A DNA stretch of 64,000 nucleotides. Source: G965240365 sp965240365. GTDB taxonomy: Bacteria > Pseudomonadota > Gammaproteobacteria > Eutrophobiales > Eutrophobiaceae. A program made the translations under genes and the position numbers. The DNA lies in assembly GCA_965240365.1 (NCBI GenBank), contig OZ251218.1, positions 1,488,001 to 1,552,000 on the forward strand. Reading direction: 5' to 3'. Below are positions 1 to 9,249 of this stretch, in pieces. The notes under the pieces are model-generated. The model saw only the letters and a program-made list of their open reading frames with translations, searched no databases and was not told the origin of the DNA. Within the stretch, counting starts at the first letter, position 1, and the number at the start of each line of letters is the position of its first letter.

Positions 1-2
1 GG

Positions 3-1346
3 AACGCGGAGTTCACTTTAAAGAGCAGTGCCACTTCAGTACCTTCTGCACCTGACCTTGAGGATGTTATTCAGCAGGCCTGGGAGAGGTTCGAGGCAAA
101 ATTCGCCCGCGCTCTTCTCAGGGCAGAGTACAACCTTGGCAAAACGTGGACAATGCATGCGGCTTATGGTGTTATGGACGTCAAACATTATAGACTGCGT
201 ACGATTCCCTTTGATATTGTTGGGGCCAGTGGAGATTTCGATTCATATCCCGCACAATATTCAGAAACAGAAGAAAACTATACTTGGAATGCCGGTATCA
301 GAGGGCAATTCAAAACCATTGACATCACGCACCAGATTTCAGTGGAAACCATGCGGGCAGAGAGCGAACTTGGTGCAATTAACAGATTTATCTCCAGCAT
401 TCCCTCCAATATATTTAACCCGGTATTTTTTCCACGCCCGGAGAACCTTAATCCAATCACGCGCAATCCACCTAAAACCAGAGATACTGTCGAATCATCC
501 ATCGCCATTGCTGATACAGTGGGCTTTTTTGATGAACGTGTTTTACTAACCGCCGGAATTCGGCGCCAAAATATTGATATCAAGCGCTTCAACAATAAGG
601 GCGTACGTACCAGCCAATACGACAAGTCGGCCAACACACCAGCTATTGGCCTGCTTGTCAAACCCTGGAGTTTTATGTCCCTCTATGGCAACTATATTGA
701 AGGCTTGGAGGCAGGGCCAACTGCACCGACAAGGACAGTCAACGAAGGGGAAATATTTCCTCCATCTGAAACAGAGCAGATTGAATTCGGTGTGAAGTTT
801 GACCTGGATAACTTTGGCCTAACAGCCGGGATATTTCAGATTGAACGTCCAAGCGGAATTACCGATGTAACAACTAATCGATTCAGTATCAATGGTGAAC
901 AACGCAATCGGGGTCTTGAGCTGAATGCCTTTGGCGAATTGCAACCAAACCTTCGCCTGCTAGGTGGGTTCACCTATATCGACAGCGAGTTGACCCGCAC
1001 CCAGGGCGGCAGATTTGACGGTAAGGATCCATCCGGGGTGCCGGAGCTAATGGCCGTGCTCAACCTTGAATGGGATGCGCCCGTTTTCCCCGGCTTGACA
1101 TTGACGGCCCGTGCTGAGCATATGGGCAGGATGTTTGTTAACACTGACAATAGCCTGAAAATTCCCTCCTATGAACTTTACAGCCTTGGTGCCCGTTATC
1201 AGCGGACGATGGACGATAAGGAACTCACCTTACGAATAAATATCGACAATCTCCTCAATGAAGACTATTGGACAATGGCTGAGGAAGACACGCTTTTTTT
1301 AGGCACGCCCAGAAGGATAAATTTGTCATTCTCCGTGGCTTTCTAA
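3..1346 (+). CDS. TonB-dependent siderophore receptor, C-terminal part (5' end outside window)
   Basis: The frame is open from base 3, so about 447 residues of a longer protein are visible. They form the outer-membrane beta-barrel: alternating polar/aromatic strands, the late motif GLTLTARAEHMG followed by SYELYSLGARY, then LRINIDNLLNEDYW and a final LGTPRRINLSFSVAF with a terminal Phe recognised by the BAM machinery. This ending is characteristic of the FhuA/FoxA-type siderophore receptor family. The plug domain, TonB box and signal peptide lie outside the window. Such receptors import ferric siderophores using energy from TonB-ExbBD. The ligand cannot be told from this part. No transport partner is seen downstream, where dispersed repeats begin. 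Confidence 0.88.
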   Translation, partial: NAEFTLKSSATSVPSAPDLEDVIQQAWERFEAKFARALLRAEYNLGKTWTMHAAYGVMDVKHYRLRTIPFDIVGASGDFDSYPAQYSETEENYTWNAGIRGQFKTIDITHQISVETMRAESELGAINRFISSIPSNIFNPVFFPRPENLNPITRNPPKTRDTVESSIAIADTVGFFDERVLLTAGIRRQNIDIKRFNNKGVRTSQYDKSANTPAIGLLVKPWSFMSLYGNYIEGLEAGPTAPTRTVNEGEIFPPSETEQIEFGVKFDLDNFGLTAGIFQIERPSGITDVTTNRFSINGEQRNRGLELNAFGELQPNLRLLGGFTYIDSELTRTQGGRFDGKDPSGVPELMAVLNLEWDAPVFPGLTLTARAEHMGRMFVNTDNSLKIPSYELYSLGARYQRTMDDKELTLRINIDNLLNEDYWTMAEEDTLFLGTPRRINLSFSVAF

Positions 1347-1349
1347 GCC

Positions 1350-1615
1350 CCACCCCCGCTGTCATCCCGATGACCCCCATCGTCATTCCGGCGAAAGCCG
1401 GAATCCAGGAAGGGCGTTGCCGGGGAGTGAAACGAATTACAGTTCTGTCTGCCTGCGCCTTGCCAGACGAAATGATGTAATTTGTTGTCATTCCCGCGGG
1501 CGGGAATGTATTTCATAAACCACTGGATTCCGGCTTTCGCCGGAATGACGACAGGGGCGGGGGCGCAATCTGTGCTAACCTGCCTGTAGCAGGCAAGTCT
1601 CTACTTGCAAACAAA
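1350..1615. repeat. Cluster of ATTCC-type dispersed hairpin repeats
   Basis: This gap holds at least two copies of the window-wide hairpin unit (GTCATTCCGGCGAAAG paired with CCGGAATCC near 1382, and GGATTCCGGCTTTCGCC with GGAATGAC near 1525), joined by the GCGGGCGGGAATGTATTTCA linker seen in other copies. A degenerate copy of the 19-bp CCTGCCTG-type palindrome lies near 1578. No gene is seen. Confidence 0.8.
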
Positions 1616-1640
1616 TGCCCCAACCAGTATCTTGCCCCTC

Positions 1641-1917
1641 ATGGAAACCGCCACATTCGACACCCACGACTTCGTCAAACACCTGACCCAAAACCGGTAT
1701 GCCCGAGGCCCAGGCCGAAATCCTTGCTGAAGAACAAGCCCGCCTGATTCAACAGCGTCTCGCCACCAAACATGACCTTGAGAAACTCAAGGCCGACCTG
1801 GAACGCGACCTCAAGGAAATGGAACAAAAGCTGACTATCAAGCTCGGCGCGTTCCTGGGCATCAGCACCATCGTTCTGGCGGCACTCTTTGCGCTCCTGA
1901 CTACTTCTGCCGCCTGA
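1641..1917 (+). pseudogene. DUF1640-like coiled-coil membrane protein, interrupted by a one-base insertion
   Basis: From the ATG at 1641 the frame reads METATFDTHDFVKHLTQN and then runs out of phase. From 1699 another frame reads MPEAQAEILAEEQARLIQ and continues through a Lys/Glu-rich coiled coil to a C-terminal membrane helix (residues ATIVLAALFALL-like region near 1862-1905). The two parts join as one typical DUF1640 protein (Thr/Phe-rich start, a G-MPEAQAE turn, coiled coil, TM anchor) if one C in the run at 1694-1695 is removed. Either the gene is broken, or translation now starts at 1699 and gives a 72-residue product, or this is a sequence error. The bacterial family has no established function; its eukaryotic relatives (CCDC90/MCUR1) are mitochondrial membrane proteins. 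Confidence 0.7.
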
Positions 1918-1928
1918 TAAAGCTGCCC

Positions 1929-1995
1929 GGTCTGCCTGCCGCGGGCAGGTGGTCGCGTGTGTGGCGCAACTACACCGTGCTCTTTCCGCCTTCGC
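1929..1995. repeat. Palindrome variant plus fragment of the TA-flanked 300-bp element
   Basis: A CTGCCTGCCGCGGGCAGG palindrome at about 1931 is followed by GTGGCGCAACTACACCG and CTCTTTCCGCC, matching the interior of the element at 14637-14938 (GTAGCGCAACTACACCGCG, CTCCTTCCGCC). Both ends of the element are missing, so this is a remnant. The remaining 140 bases up to valS show nothing recognisable. Confidence 0.55.
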
Positions 1996-2135
1996 CGCCC
2001 CGCCCGGGCCTGCTGCTCGCCCGTGGCAGGCAGGCGGCAGGCGGCCCTGGATGACAATGGAGATAAATTTTGTGTTGCCCTGCCGGATGCGCATGTGGAC
2101 AATAGGCGCCCCTGACACACGGCGGCATTTGATTT

Positions 2136-4910
2136 ATGGACAAAACCTACCAGCCCGAGGCAATAGAAGCGCGTTTTTACGCTGACTGGGAGCAGAGCGG
2201 CTATTTTGCGCCCCGGGGCGCGGGCGCGCCCTATTGCATTATGTTGCCGCCCCCGAATGTGACCGGCAGTCTGCACATGGGGCATGCCTTTCAGCAGACA
2301 TTAATGGACATCTTGATTCGCTATCATCGTATGGGGGGCGACGACGCCTTGTGGCAATGCGGCACTGATCATGCCGGGATTGCGACCCAGATGGTGGTCG
2401 AGCGCCAGCTTGAGCGGCAGGCCATGTCCCGCCATGACCTGGGCCGGGAAAAGTTTATCGAGGCGGTATGGGACTGGAAGGCGCGTTCCGGCAATACCAT
2501 CAGCCGTCAATCCCGGCGGCTCGGCGCTTCAATGGACTGGTCGCGCGAGTGTTTTACGATGGACAAGCGCCTGTCCGCCGCGGTGCGGGAGGTCTTTGTG
2601 CGCCTTTATGAAGAGGGCCTGATCTATAGAGGCAAGCGCCTGGTCAACTGGGACCCGGTGCTGCATACGGCGATCTCGGATCTTGAGGTCATCGCGGCGG
2701 AGGAAAGCGGTCATCTCTGGCATCTGCGTTATCCATTGCAGGAACCGGTCGCCGGCCTTGAATATGTCACCGTGGCCACGACCCGGCCGGAGACGATGCT
2801 GGGCGACGCCGCCGTTGCCGTGCATCCGCATGACGAACGCTACCGCGATCTGGTGGGCCGGGAAGTGCGCTTGCCATTATGCGAACGCGGCATCCCGGTT
2901 ATCGCCGATGATTATGTCAATCCCGAGTTCGGCAGCGGCTGCGTCAAGATCACCCCGGCCCATGATTTTAACGACTATGAAGTGGGCGAACGCCATCAGT
3001 TGCAAAAGATCAATATCTTCACGCCGGATGCCGCGCTGAATGAGAATGTCCCGGAAAAATACCGCGGTCTGGATCGTTACGCCGCGCGCAAGCAGATCGT
3101 GGCCGAGCTTGACGCATTGGGTCTGGTGGAAAGGATCCAGGATCATAAACTCATGGTCCCGCGCGGCGATCGCTCTCATGCCGTTGTTGAACCCTATCTG
3201 ACCGATCAGTGGTATGTCCGCGTTCAGGCGCTGGCCGAGCCCGCGATCAAGGCCGTACAGACGGGCGAGATTAAATTTGTGCCCGGGCATTGGGCCAAGA
3301 CCTATTTTGAATGGATGCGCAATATTCAGGACTGGTGCATCAGCCGGCAACTGTGGTGGGGGCACCGTATCCCGGCCTGGTATGACGCCGCGGGCAATAG
3401 TTATGTGGCCCGTGATGAAGCCGAGGCGCGTAAAAAATATGAGCTTGGCGATATAGCGCTGCGGCAGGATGAGGATGTGCTGGACACCTGGTTTTCATCC
3501 GCGCTGTGGCCGTTCTCAACCCTGGGCTGGCCGGACAAGACCCCGGAACTGGAGAAATATTACCCGACCAATGTGCTGGTGACCGGCTTCGATATTATTT
3601 TTTTCTGGGTCGCGCGGATGATCATGCTGGGGCTGAAATTTACCGGCGCCGCGCCTTTCAGGGAAGTTTACATCACCGGCCTGATCCGCGATGCGGAGGG
3701 GCAAAAGATGTCCAAGTCCAGGGGCAACGTGCTGGACCCGCTTGATTTGATTGACGGTATAGAAGCCGATGCCCTGCTGGAAAAATTAACCCGGGGCCTG
3801 ATGCAACCGCAACTGGCGCCGAAGATTGAAGCGGCCGCGCGCAAACATTTTCCCGCTGGCATCGCGGCCCACGGCGCCGACGCCCTGCGCTTTACCTTTG
3901 CCACCCTGGCGACCCAGGGCCGGGACATTCGCTTTGATACCGGTCGTATTGAAGGCAACCGCAACTTTTGCAACAAGCTGTGGAATGCCGCCCGCTATGT
4001 GCTGATGAATGTCGAATCACAGGCGCTTGATGTTAATCAGGGCGAGCGGGAATTTGGCCTGGCCGAACGCTGGATCAATACCAAACTGGCCGAACTGATC
4101 CAGGCCACGCATGAAGGGATGCGCACCTATCGCTTTGACCTGGCCGCGCAGGCGCTGTATGAATTTATCTGGGATGAATATTGTGACTGGTATCTGGAAT
4201 TATCGAAGATCACCCTGGGCGCAAGGGAAACAAGCGTTGCGGCGAGGCGAGGCGCCTTGTTTACCTTGTTAAATGTCATGGAAATCCTGTTAAGGGCATT
4301 GCATCCCTTCATGCCGTTCATCACCGAGGCGCTATGGCAACGGCTGGCGCCCGCGCTCAATAAAAAGGGCAAAAGCGTCATGCTGGCCGCGTTTCCCCAA
4401 GGCGGCGAACTGGCCCATGACCCGGACGCGCTCAAACAGATCGAATGGATCAAGCTGTTTGTCATGGGGGTCAGGCGTATCCGGGCCGAACGCGGCCTGC
4501 CGCCGGCCAGACGCTTAAACGTCTATACCCGCAACGGCAGTCCCGAGGAAAAGGCATGGCTGCGCGCCAATCAGAACCATATAAAAAGCCTGGCAAAGAT
4601 CGAATCGCTGCGGGATGCCGACCGTCAGATGGACGATACGGCCGTGGCGCTGGCCGGCGATATGACCTTGCTGGTGGCCCTGGCCGACATTATTGATCCG
4701 CGCACCGAGACCCGGCGCCTGCATAAGGAGATCGAAAAGCGGGAAAAAGAAAAGGCGGGGCTGCAAGGCAAGCTGGCCAATAAAAACTTTGTCGATCGGG
4801 CCCCGGCCAGCGTGGTCGAGGGCGCCAGGAAGCGGCTGGTCGATGCCGAGAGCGACATCGCCACCTATCGGCAGCAGCTTGAAGTCATCACAAGCCGCTT
4901 GAGCGACTGA
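2136..4910 (+). CDS. valS: Valyl-tRNA synthetase
   Basis: Cytoplasmic class I synthetase that attaches valine to tRNA-Val and hydrolyses mischarged threonine. The 924-residue product is close to the usual length in proteobacteria. Visible motifs: the HIGH-type signature PNVTGSLHMGH (residues 41-51), the CP1 editing domain (about 190-345, with TTRPETMLGD), the catalytic KMSKS loop at 524-528, the anticodon-binding helical domain (about 640-790), and the C-terminal coiled-coil arm (about 855-924, with the TRRLHKEIEKREKEKAGL heptads) that grips the tRNA. The stop overlaps the ATG of the next gene by one base (TGATG), suggesting translational coupling. In many gammaproteobacteria valS follows pepA-holC; here those genes lie 32 kb away. 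Confidence 0.98.
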   Translation: MDKTYQPEAIEARFYADWEQSGYFAPRGAGAPYCIMLPPPNVTGSLHMGHAFQQTLMDILIRYHRMGGDDALWQCGTDHAGIATQMVVERQLERQAMSRHDLGREKFIEAVWDWKARSGNTISRQSRRLGASMDWSRECFTMDKRLSAAVREVFVRLYEEGLIYRGKRLVNWDPVLHTAISDLEVIAAEESGHLWHLRYPLQEPVAGLEYVTVATTRPETMLGDAAVAVHPHDERYRDLVGREVRLPLCERGIPVIADDYVNPEFGSGCVKITPAHDFNDYEVGERHQLQKINIFTPDAALNENVPEKYRGLDRYAARKQIVAELDALGLVERIQDHKLMVPRGDRSHAVVEPYLTDQWYVRVQALAEPAIKAVQTGEIKFVPGHWAKTYFEWMRNIQDWCISRQLWWGHRIPAWYDAAGNSYVARDEAEARKKYELGDIALRQDEDVLDTWFSSALWPFSTLGWPDKTPELEKYYPTNVLVTGFDIIFFWVARMIMLGLKFTGAAPFREVYITGLIRDAEGQKMSKSRGNVLDPLDLIDGIEADALLEKLTRGLMQPQLAPKIEAAARKHFPAGIAAHGADALRFTFATLATQGRDIRFDTGRIEGNRNFCNKLWNAARYVLMNVESQALDVNQGEREFGLAERWINTKLAELIQATHEGMRTYRFDLAAQALYEFIWDEYCDWYLELSKITLGARETSVAARRGALFTLLNVMEILLRALHPFMPFITEALWQRLAPALNKKGKSVMLAAFPQGGELAHDPDALKQIEWIKLFVMGVRRIRAERGLPPARRLNVYTRNGSPEEKAWLRANQNHIKSLAKIESLRDADRQMDDTAVALAGDMTLLVALADIIDPRTETRRLHKEIEKREKEKAGLQGKLANKNFVDRAPASVVEGARKRLVDAESDIATYRQQLEVITSRLSD

Positions 4911-5605
4911 TGCTTAGAATCATCAAAGAACAGATCGATGTGATCTTTGAGCGTGACCCGGCCGCCCGCTCGGTATTGGAGACCCTTTTTACCTGCCCCG
5001 GTCTGCAAGCCATCCTGCTGCATCGTTTAAATCACTGGCTGTGGCACAAGAAGCTCCACTTCCTGGCCCGGCTCATGGCGCACTTTGCCCGTTTTATCAG
5101 CGGGATTGAAATACACCCGGCGGCAATCATCGGCGACCGTTTTTTTATCGATCATGGCATGGGCATCGTGATCGGCGAGACCTCCGAGATCGGCGACGAT
5201 GTTTCGATCTATCATGGCGTCACGCTGGGCGGCACGACCTGGAACAAGGGCAAGCGTCATCCGACCATAAAAAACAACGTGGTGATCGGGGCCGGCGCCA
5301 AGATCCTCGGGCCGATCACCATCGCGGCCGGGGCGCGTATCGGCTGCAATGCCGTGGTGGTAAAAGACATCCCGGCCGGCGCCACCGTGGTCGGCGTGCC
5401 CGGACATATCGTGATAAAGAAAGAGGCCAAAGGCAAAACCGCGCAACGCGCCGCCATGGCCAAAAAGATCGGCTTCGATGCCTACGCCGAACGCAAGGAC
5501 ATGCCGGATCCCATACAAAACGCGCTCGACTCCATACTCGATCACATGCACCGGGTTGACAAGGAACTGGAAGAGATCAAGAAAAAGAAATCCGGCTCGG
5601 GTTGA
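4910..5605 (+). CDS. cysE: Serine O-acetyltransferase
   Basis: Transfers acetyl from acetyl-CoA to L-serine, giving O-acetylserine for cysteine synthesis. After an N-terminal helical segment (1-65) the protein has a left-handed beta-helix of hexapeptide repeats (about 66-170), including FIDHGMGIVIGET with the catalytic Asp-His pair, the GVTLGGT loop and IGAGAKILGPITIA. At 231 residues it is shorter than the E. coli enzyme (273) and resembles the compact CysE/EpsC type. The C-terminal tail is Lys-rich (EEIKKKKSGSG), unlike the feedback-sensitive tail of E. coli CysE, so control by cysteine cannot be assumed. It overlaps valS by one base, so the two are probably co-transcribed. Confidence 0.93.
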   Translation: MLRIIKEQIDVIFERDPAARSVLETLFTCPGLQAILLHRLNHWLWHKKLHFLARLMAHFARFISGIEIHPAAIIGDRFFIDHGMGIVIGETSEIGDDVSIYHGVTLGGTTWNKGKRHPTIKNNVVIGAGAKILGPITIAAGARIGCNAVVVKDIPAGATVVGVPGHIVIKKEAKGKTAQRAAMAKKIGFDAYAERKDMPDPIQNALDSILDHMHRVDKELEEIKKKKSGSG

Positions 5606-5639
5606 TTGCGTGTTTTTGCCGTTGCCGTGATTCCGGCCC

Positions 5640-6353
5640 AAGGTCACCTCATCTAAAATAAGGTGTCAGTCATCTTGGCCACGGCATCGTTAGTATCGCT
5701 CATAATACGCCTATTGCCCCCGTCGTCATTCCAGCGAAAGCTGGAATCCAGTAGTTTATGTCATACATTCCCGCTCAGGCGGGAATGACAATTAGACAGA
5801 ACTGGCGCTCATTTCACATTCCGGCCCGCCCTCCTGGATTCCAGCTTTCGTTGGAATGACAACGGGGTGTTGTTCTGGCTTTCCGTCATTCTGTCTGCCT
5901 GCCGCAGACAGGGCTTTAGCAGGAACGCAGGGACACCTTATCTAAAATAAGGTGTCAGGCATTCTGGCCACGGTATCGTTAGCATCGCCCATAATGCGCC
6001 TATTGCCCCCGCCGTCATTCCAGCGAAAGCTGGAATCCAGTGGTTTATGTCATACATTCCCGCCCAGGCGGGAATGACAATTTAGACAGAACTGGCGCTC
6101 ATTTCACATCCCGGCCCGCTCTCCTGGATTCCGGCCTTCGCCTGCCTGCAGCAGGCAGGCCGGGCGGCTACGGGCGTCCTCGGCAGCCTGTTCCTGACGC
6201 TGCTCTACCACCTACATCCCTGTAGGCGTGCCCTCACGCCGCATACAGGACATCCTGTCCATAAATGACAACGGGGGCGATAGGCGCATTATGAGCGATA
6301 CCAACGATACCGTGGCCAGGATACCTGACAACTTATTTTAGATGAGGTTACCC
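5640..6353. repeat. Tandem composite dispersed repeats with nested 19-bp palindrome and 100-bp insert
   Basis: Two-plus tandem units, each bounded by a hairpin with arms ACACCTTAT and ATAAGGTGT. Each unit contains TGGCCACGG..ATCGTTAG, then GTCATTCCAGCGAAAGCTGG, then an ATTCCCGC..GCGGGAAT hairpin, then a Thr-like spacer TTAGACAGAACTGGCGCTCA. In the second unit a 19-bp palindrome (6141-6159) sits in the loop of the terminal hairpin and a 100-bp element (6164-6263) sits in its right arm. No gene is present between cysE and mutS. Confidence 0.85.
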
Positions 6354-6397
6354 TGGGAGAGTAGCACACGGGCGGACATTTTTATAAAATAGCGGCC

Positions 6398-9019
6398 ATG
6401 TCTTCCAAAACCCGGTCTTCGGCGCAACCCAGCCCGATTATGCGGCAGTATTTCGGTTTCAAGGCCGAATATCCCGATATGCTGCTTTTTTTTCGCATGG
6501 GCGACTTTTATGAACTGTTTTATGAAGACGCCAAGAAGGCCGCCCGCCTGCTTGATATTACCCTGACCAAACGCGGCAAATCCGCCGGCGAGGCCATTCC
6601 AATGGCGGGCGTGCCCTGTCATGCCGTTGACAGTTATCTGGCCCGTTTGATCAAGCAGGGCGAGTCGGTCGCGGTTTGCGAACAGGTGGGCGATGCGGCG
6701 CTGTGCAAGGGGCCGGTCGAGCGCCGGATCGAGCGCATTATTACGCCCGGCACGATTACCGATGAGGCCCTGTTGCCGGAACGGAGCGCCAATACCCTGC
6801 TGGCCCTGCATCGGGGCAAAACGCGCTATGGCCTGGCCCTGATCGAACTGAGCAGCGGTGATGTGCGTGTCAGCGAAGTGGATAGCGCCACCCCCCTCGC
6901 CGACCTCCTGGCCCAGTACCGGCCGGCCGAGATCTTGATCGGCGAGTCATTTCAGCAGGGGGCCGAACTGGAGCGCGAGACCTGCCTGAGCCGGCGTCCC
7001 GACTGGTATTTCAGCAGGGCCGGCGCGGAGAAGACGATCAAGCAACAATACCGCGGCGCCGATCTGAACGGGCTTGGCCTGCAAGAGTTGCAGCCGGCGG
7101 TCTCGGCGCTCGGGGCCTTGATCCGTTATCTGAACGATACCCAAAAGACCCTGCTGCCGCATCTCAAGCAGCCGCAACTGGAACAGGCGCACCAATATTT
7201 GCAGATCGACGCCGTTTCAAGGCGCAATCTGGAACTGGAAAGCGGCTTGATCGCGGATAAATCCCATACCCTGCTGAGCGTGATTGACACCACCGCAACG
7301 GCGATGGGCGGGCGTTTGCTGCGGCGCTGGCTGAGCCGGCCCATCCTCGATCATGCCGAACTCAGGCTGCGTTATGACGCCATCGGGCAATTATTGCTGA
7401 ACCAGCGCCACAGCGGTTTCCATGAAAGCCTGCGCGCGCTCGCGGACATTGAGCGCATCCTGGCCCGGGTCGTTCTAAAATCGGCCCGCCCGCGGGATCT
7501 GGCGCAGTTGCGGCAGAGCCTGAAAATACTGCCGCAGATAAAAGAACGGCTGGCCGCCATAGAGAGTCCGCGCCTGCGGGAATTACACGAGCAAATCGCG
7601 TTGTTTCCCGAACTGGCCCGGCTCCTGACCCGGGCGCTGGTGGAGAATCCGCCCGCGACGCTCCGCGATGGCAGGGTCATTGCCGGCGGGTATGACAAGA
7701 CCCTGGATGAATTGCAGAGCCTCAATCACGATGCCGGCCGCTATCTGGCGGAATTCGAAGAAAAGGAAAGGCGGCGCACCGGGCTGGCGGCGCTGAAGGT
7801 CGGTTTTAACCGGGTGCATGGCTATTATATCGAGATCGGCCGCGCGTATTGCGGGACCGTGCCGAGCGATTATACCCGCCGTCAAACCCTGAAAGCGGCC
7901 GAGCGTTTTATCACGCCCGAACTCAGTGAATTTGAAAACAGGGTGCTCAGCGCCCGCGAAAAATCGTTGGCTCTGGAAAAACAGCTTTATGCCGGCTTGC
8001 TGGAACGGATTGCCGAAGACCTGGACAAACTGCAAGCCTGCGCGGCCGCCCTGGCCGAACTGGATGTTTATCTCTGTTTCGCCGAGATAGCCGAGACCCT
8101 GGACCTCAGCGCGCCGCAACTGTCCACCGAAAAGGGGATTGATATCGTGGCCGGGCGCCACCCCGTGGTCGAGCAGATCCAGTCCCAGCCGTTTATTGCC
8201 AATGATTTATCCCTGCAGGCGGATTGTTCGATGCGGATCATTACCGGCCCCAATATGGGCGGCAAATCGACCTACATGCGGCAAACGGCATTGATCATCA
8301 TCCTCGCGCATATCGGCTGCTATGTGCCGGCCAGGGAGGCCGTGATCGGGCCGGTTGACCGCATCTTTACCCGCATCGGCGCGGCCGATGACCTGGCCAG
8401 CGGCCGCTCCACCTTCATGGTGGAAATGACCGAAACGGCCAATATCCTCAACAACGCGACCGAACACAGCCTGGTGCTCATGGATGAAATCGGGCGCGGC
8501 ACCAGCACCTACGACGGTCTGGCGCTGGCCTGGGCCGCGGCCGTCCATCTGGCGGAAACCCTGCGCGCCTATACCCTGTTTGCGACCCACTACTTCGAAC
8601 TCACAAGTCTGGCCGATTTTGAGGAAAATATTGCCAATCTGCACCTTGCCGCCATTGAGCACGGCGATGAGATCGTGTTCCTGCACGCGATACAACCCGG
8701 CCCGGCCAGCCAGAGCTACGGGCTACAGGTTGCGGCGCTGGCGGGCGTGCCCGCCGAGGTGATCAAAACCGCGCGCCGGCGTCTGACCGAGATCGAGGGG
8801 CAGGCCATGCCCGCCCCCGGCCGAGAACCGGCCCAGGCCGATCTGTTCAAGGACAACCCGCTGTTCGATAAAATCAAAACCATCGACCTCGATTCAACCA
8901 GCCCCCGCCAGGCGCTGGCCCTGCTGTACGAAATACAGGCCATGCTGGCCGACCGGCCCGGCCCGGAGTTGCCGCCATCGTTCTATAATCAAGCGCAATA
9001 TCCTGATAGGAAGCCCTGA
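6398..9019 (+). CDS. mutS: DNA mismatch repair protein MutS
   Basis: Recognises base mismatches and small loops and starts methyl-directed repair with MutL. The 873-residue length is normal (E. coli 853). Motifs: the mismatch-wedging Phe-X-Glu at F37-Y38-E39 (MGDFYELFYEDA), connector and core domains (about 130-560), the clamp, Walker A G617-T625 (GPNMGGKST), the FMVEMTETA signature, Walker B with D696-E697 (LVLMDEIGRGTSTYDG) and the C-terminal helix-turn-helix dimer interface. The last codons and the stop lie inside a dispersed repeat (GGAAGCCCTGAATAAATCC also occurs at about 36389), so the extreme C-terminus may have been replaced by repeat sequence. The gene stands alone between repeat blocks. 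Confidence 0.98.
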   Translation: MSSKTRSSAQPSPIMRQYFGFKAEYPDMLLFFRMGDFYELFYEDAKKAARLLDITLTKRGKSAGEAIPMAGVPCHAVDSYLARLIKQGESVAVCEQVGDAALCKGPVERRIERIITPGTITDEALLPERSANTLLALHRGKTRYGLALIELSSGDVRVSEVDSATPLADLLAQYRPAEILIGESFQQGAELERETCLSRRPDWYFSRAGAEKTIKQQYRGADLNGLGLQELQPAVSALGALIRYLNDTQKTLLPHLKQPQLEQAHQYLQIDAVSRRNLELESGLIADKSHTLLSVIDTTATAMGGRLLRRWLSRPILDHAELRLRYDAIGQLLLNQRHSGFHESLRALADIERILARVVLKSARPRDLAQLRQSLKILPQIKERLAAIESPRLRELHEQIALFPELARLLTRALVENPPATLRDGRVIAGGYDKTLDELQSLNHDAGRYLAEFEEKERRRTGLAALKVGFNRVHGYYIEIGRAYCGTVPSDYTRRQTLKAAERFITPELSEFENRVLSAREKSLALEKQLYAGLLERIAEDLDKLQACAAALAELDVYLCFAEIAETLDLSAPQLSTEKGIDIVAGRHPVVEQIQSQPFIANDLSLQADCSMRIITGPNMGGKSTYMRQTALIIILAHIGCYVPAREAVIGPVDRIFTRIGAADDLASGRSTFMVEMTETANILNNATEHSLVLMDEIGRGTSTYDGLALAWAAAVHLAETLRAYTLFATHYFELTSLADFEENIANLHLAAIEHGDEIVFLHAIQPGPASQSYGLQVAALAGVPAEVIKTARRRLTEIEGQAMPAPGREPAQADLFKDNPLFDKIKTIDLDSTSPRQALALLYEIQAMLADRPGPELPPSFYNQAQYPDRKP

Positions 9020-9124
9020 ATAAATCCATCCTGGATTTCCCTGCCTGTCGCAGGCAGGTTTATGCCATTTTCTGCACACTCAATCCACATGCGACTTAAC
9101 CCACTCGGAACTCAAAAGAGCCCG
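9007..9124. repeat. Dispersed repeat overlapping the mutS stop
   Basis: GGAAGCCCTGAATAAATCC and the following CATCCTGGATTTCCCTGCCTG are repeated near 36389-36424. The next part (TTTTCTGCACACTCAATCCA to GGCTCTTTT-type end, 9070-9124) matches 40937-40997 in reverse orientation, including a 19-bp-type palindrome at its edge. About 125 further bases up to the RnfC-like stop show no feature. Confidence 0.75.
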
Positions 9125-9249
9125 AATAATTGATTGCCTGCCACTCCGTCATTACGCACTTTCTCTCCAGATTCCCCCGGCAGCTTATTCCATATCTGCC
9201 TACTGAAGGCAAACAGGCCGACATAACAACAAAAGCGCCATCCACGCTA

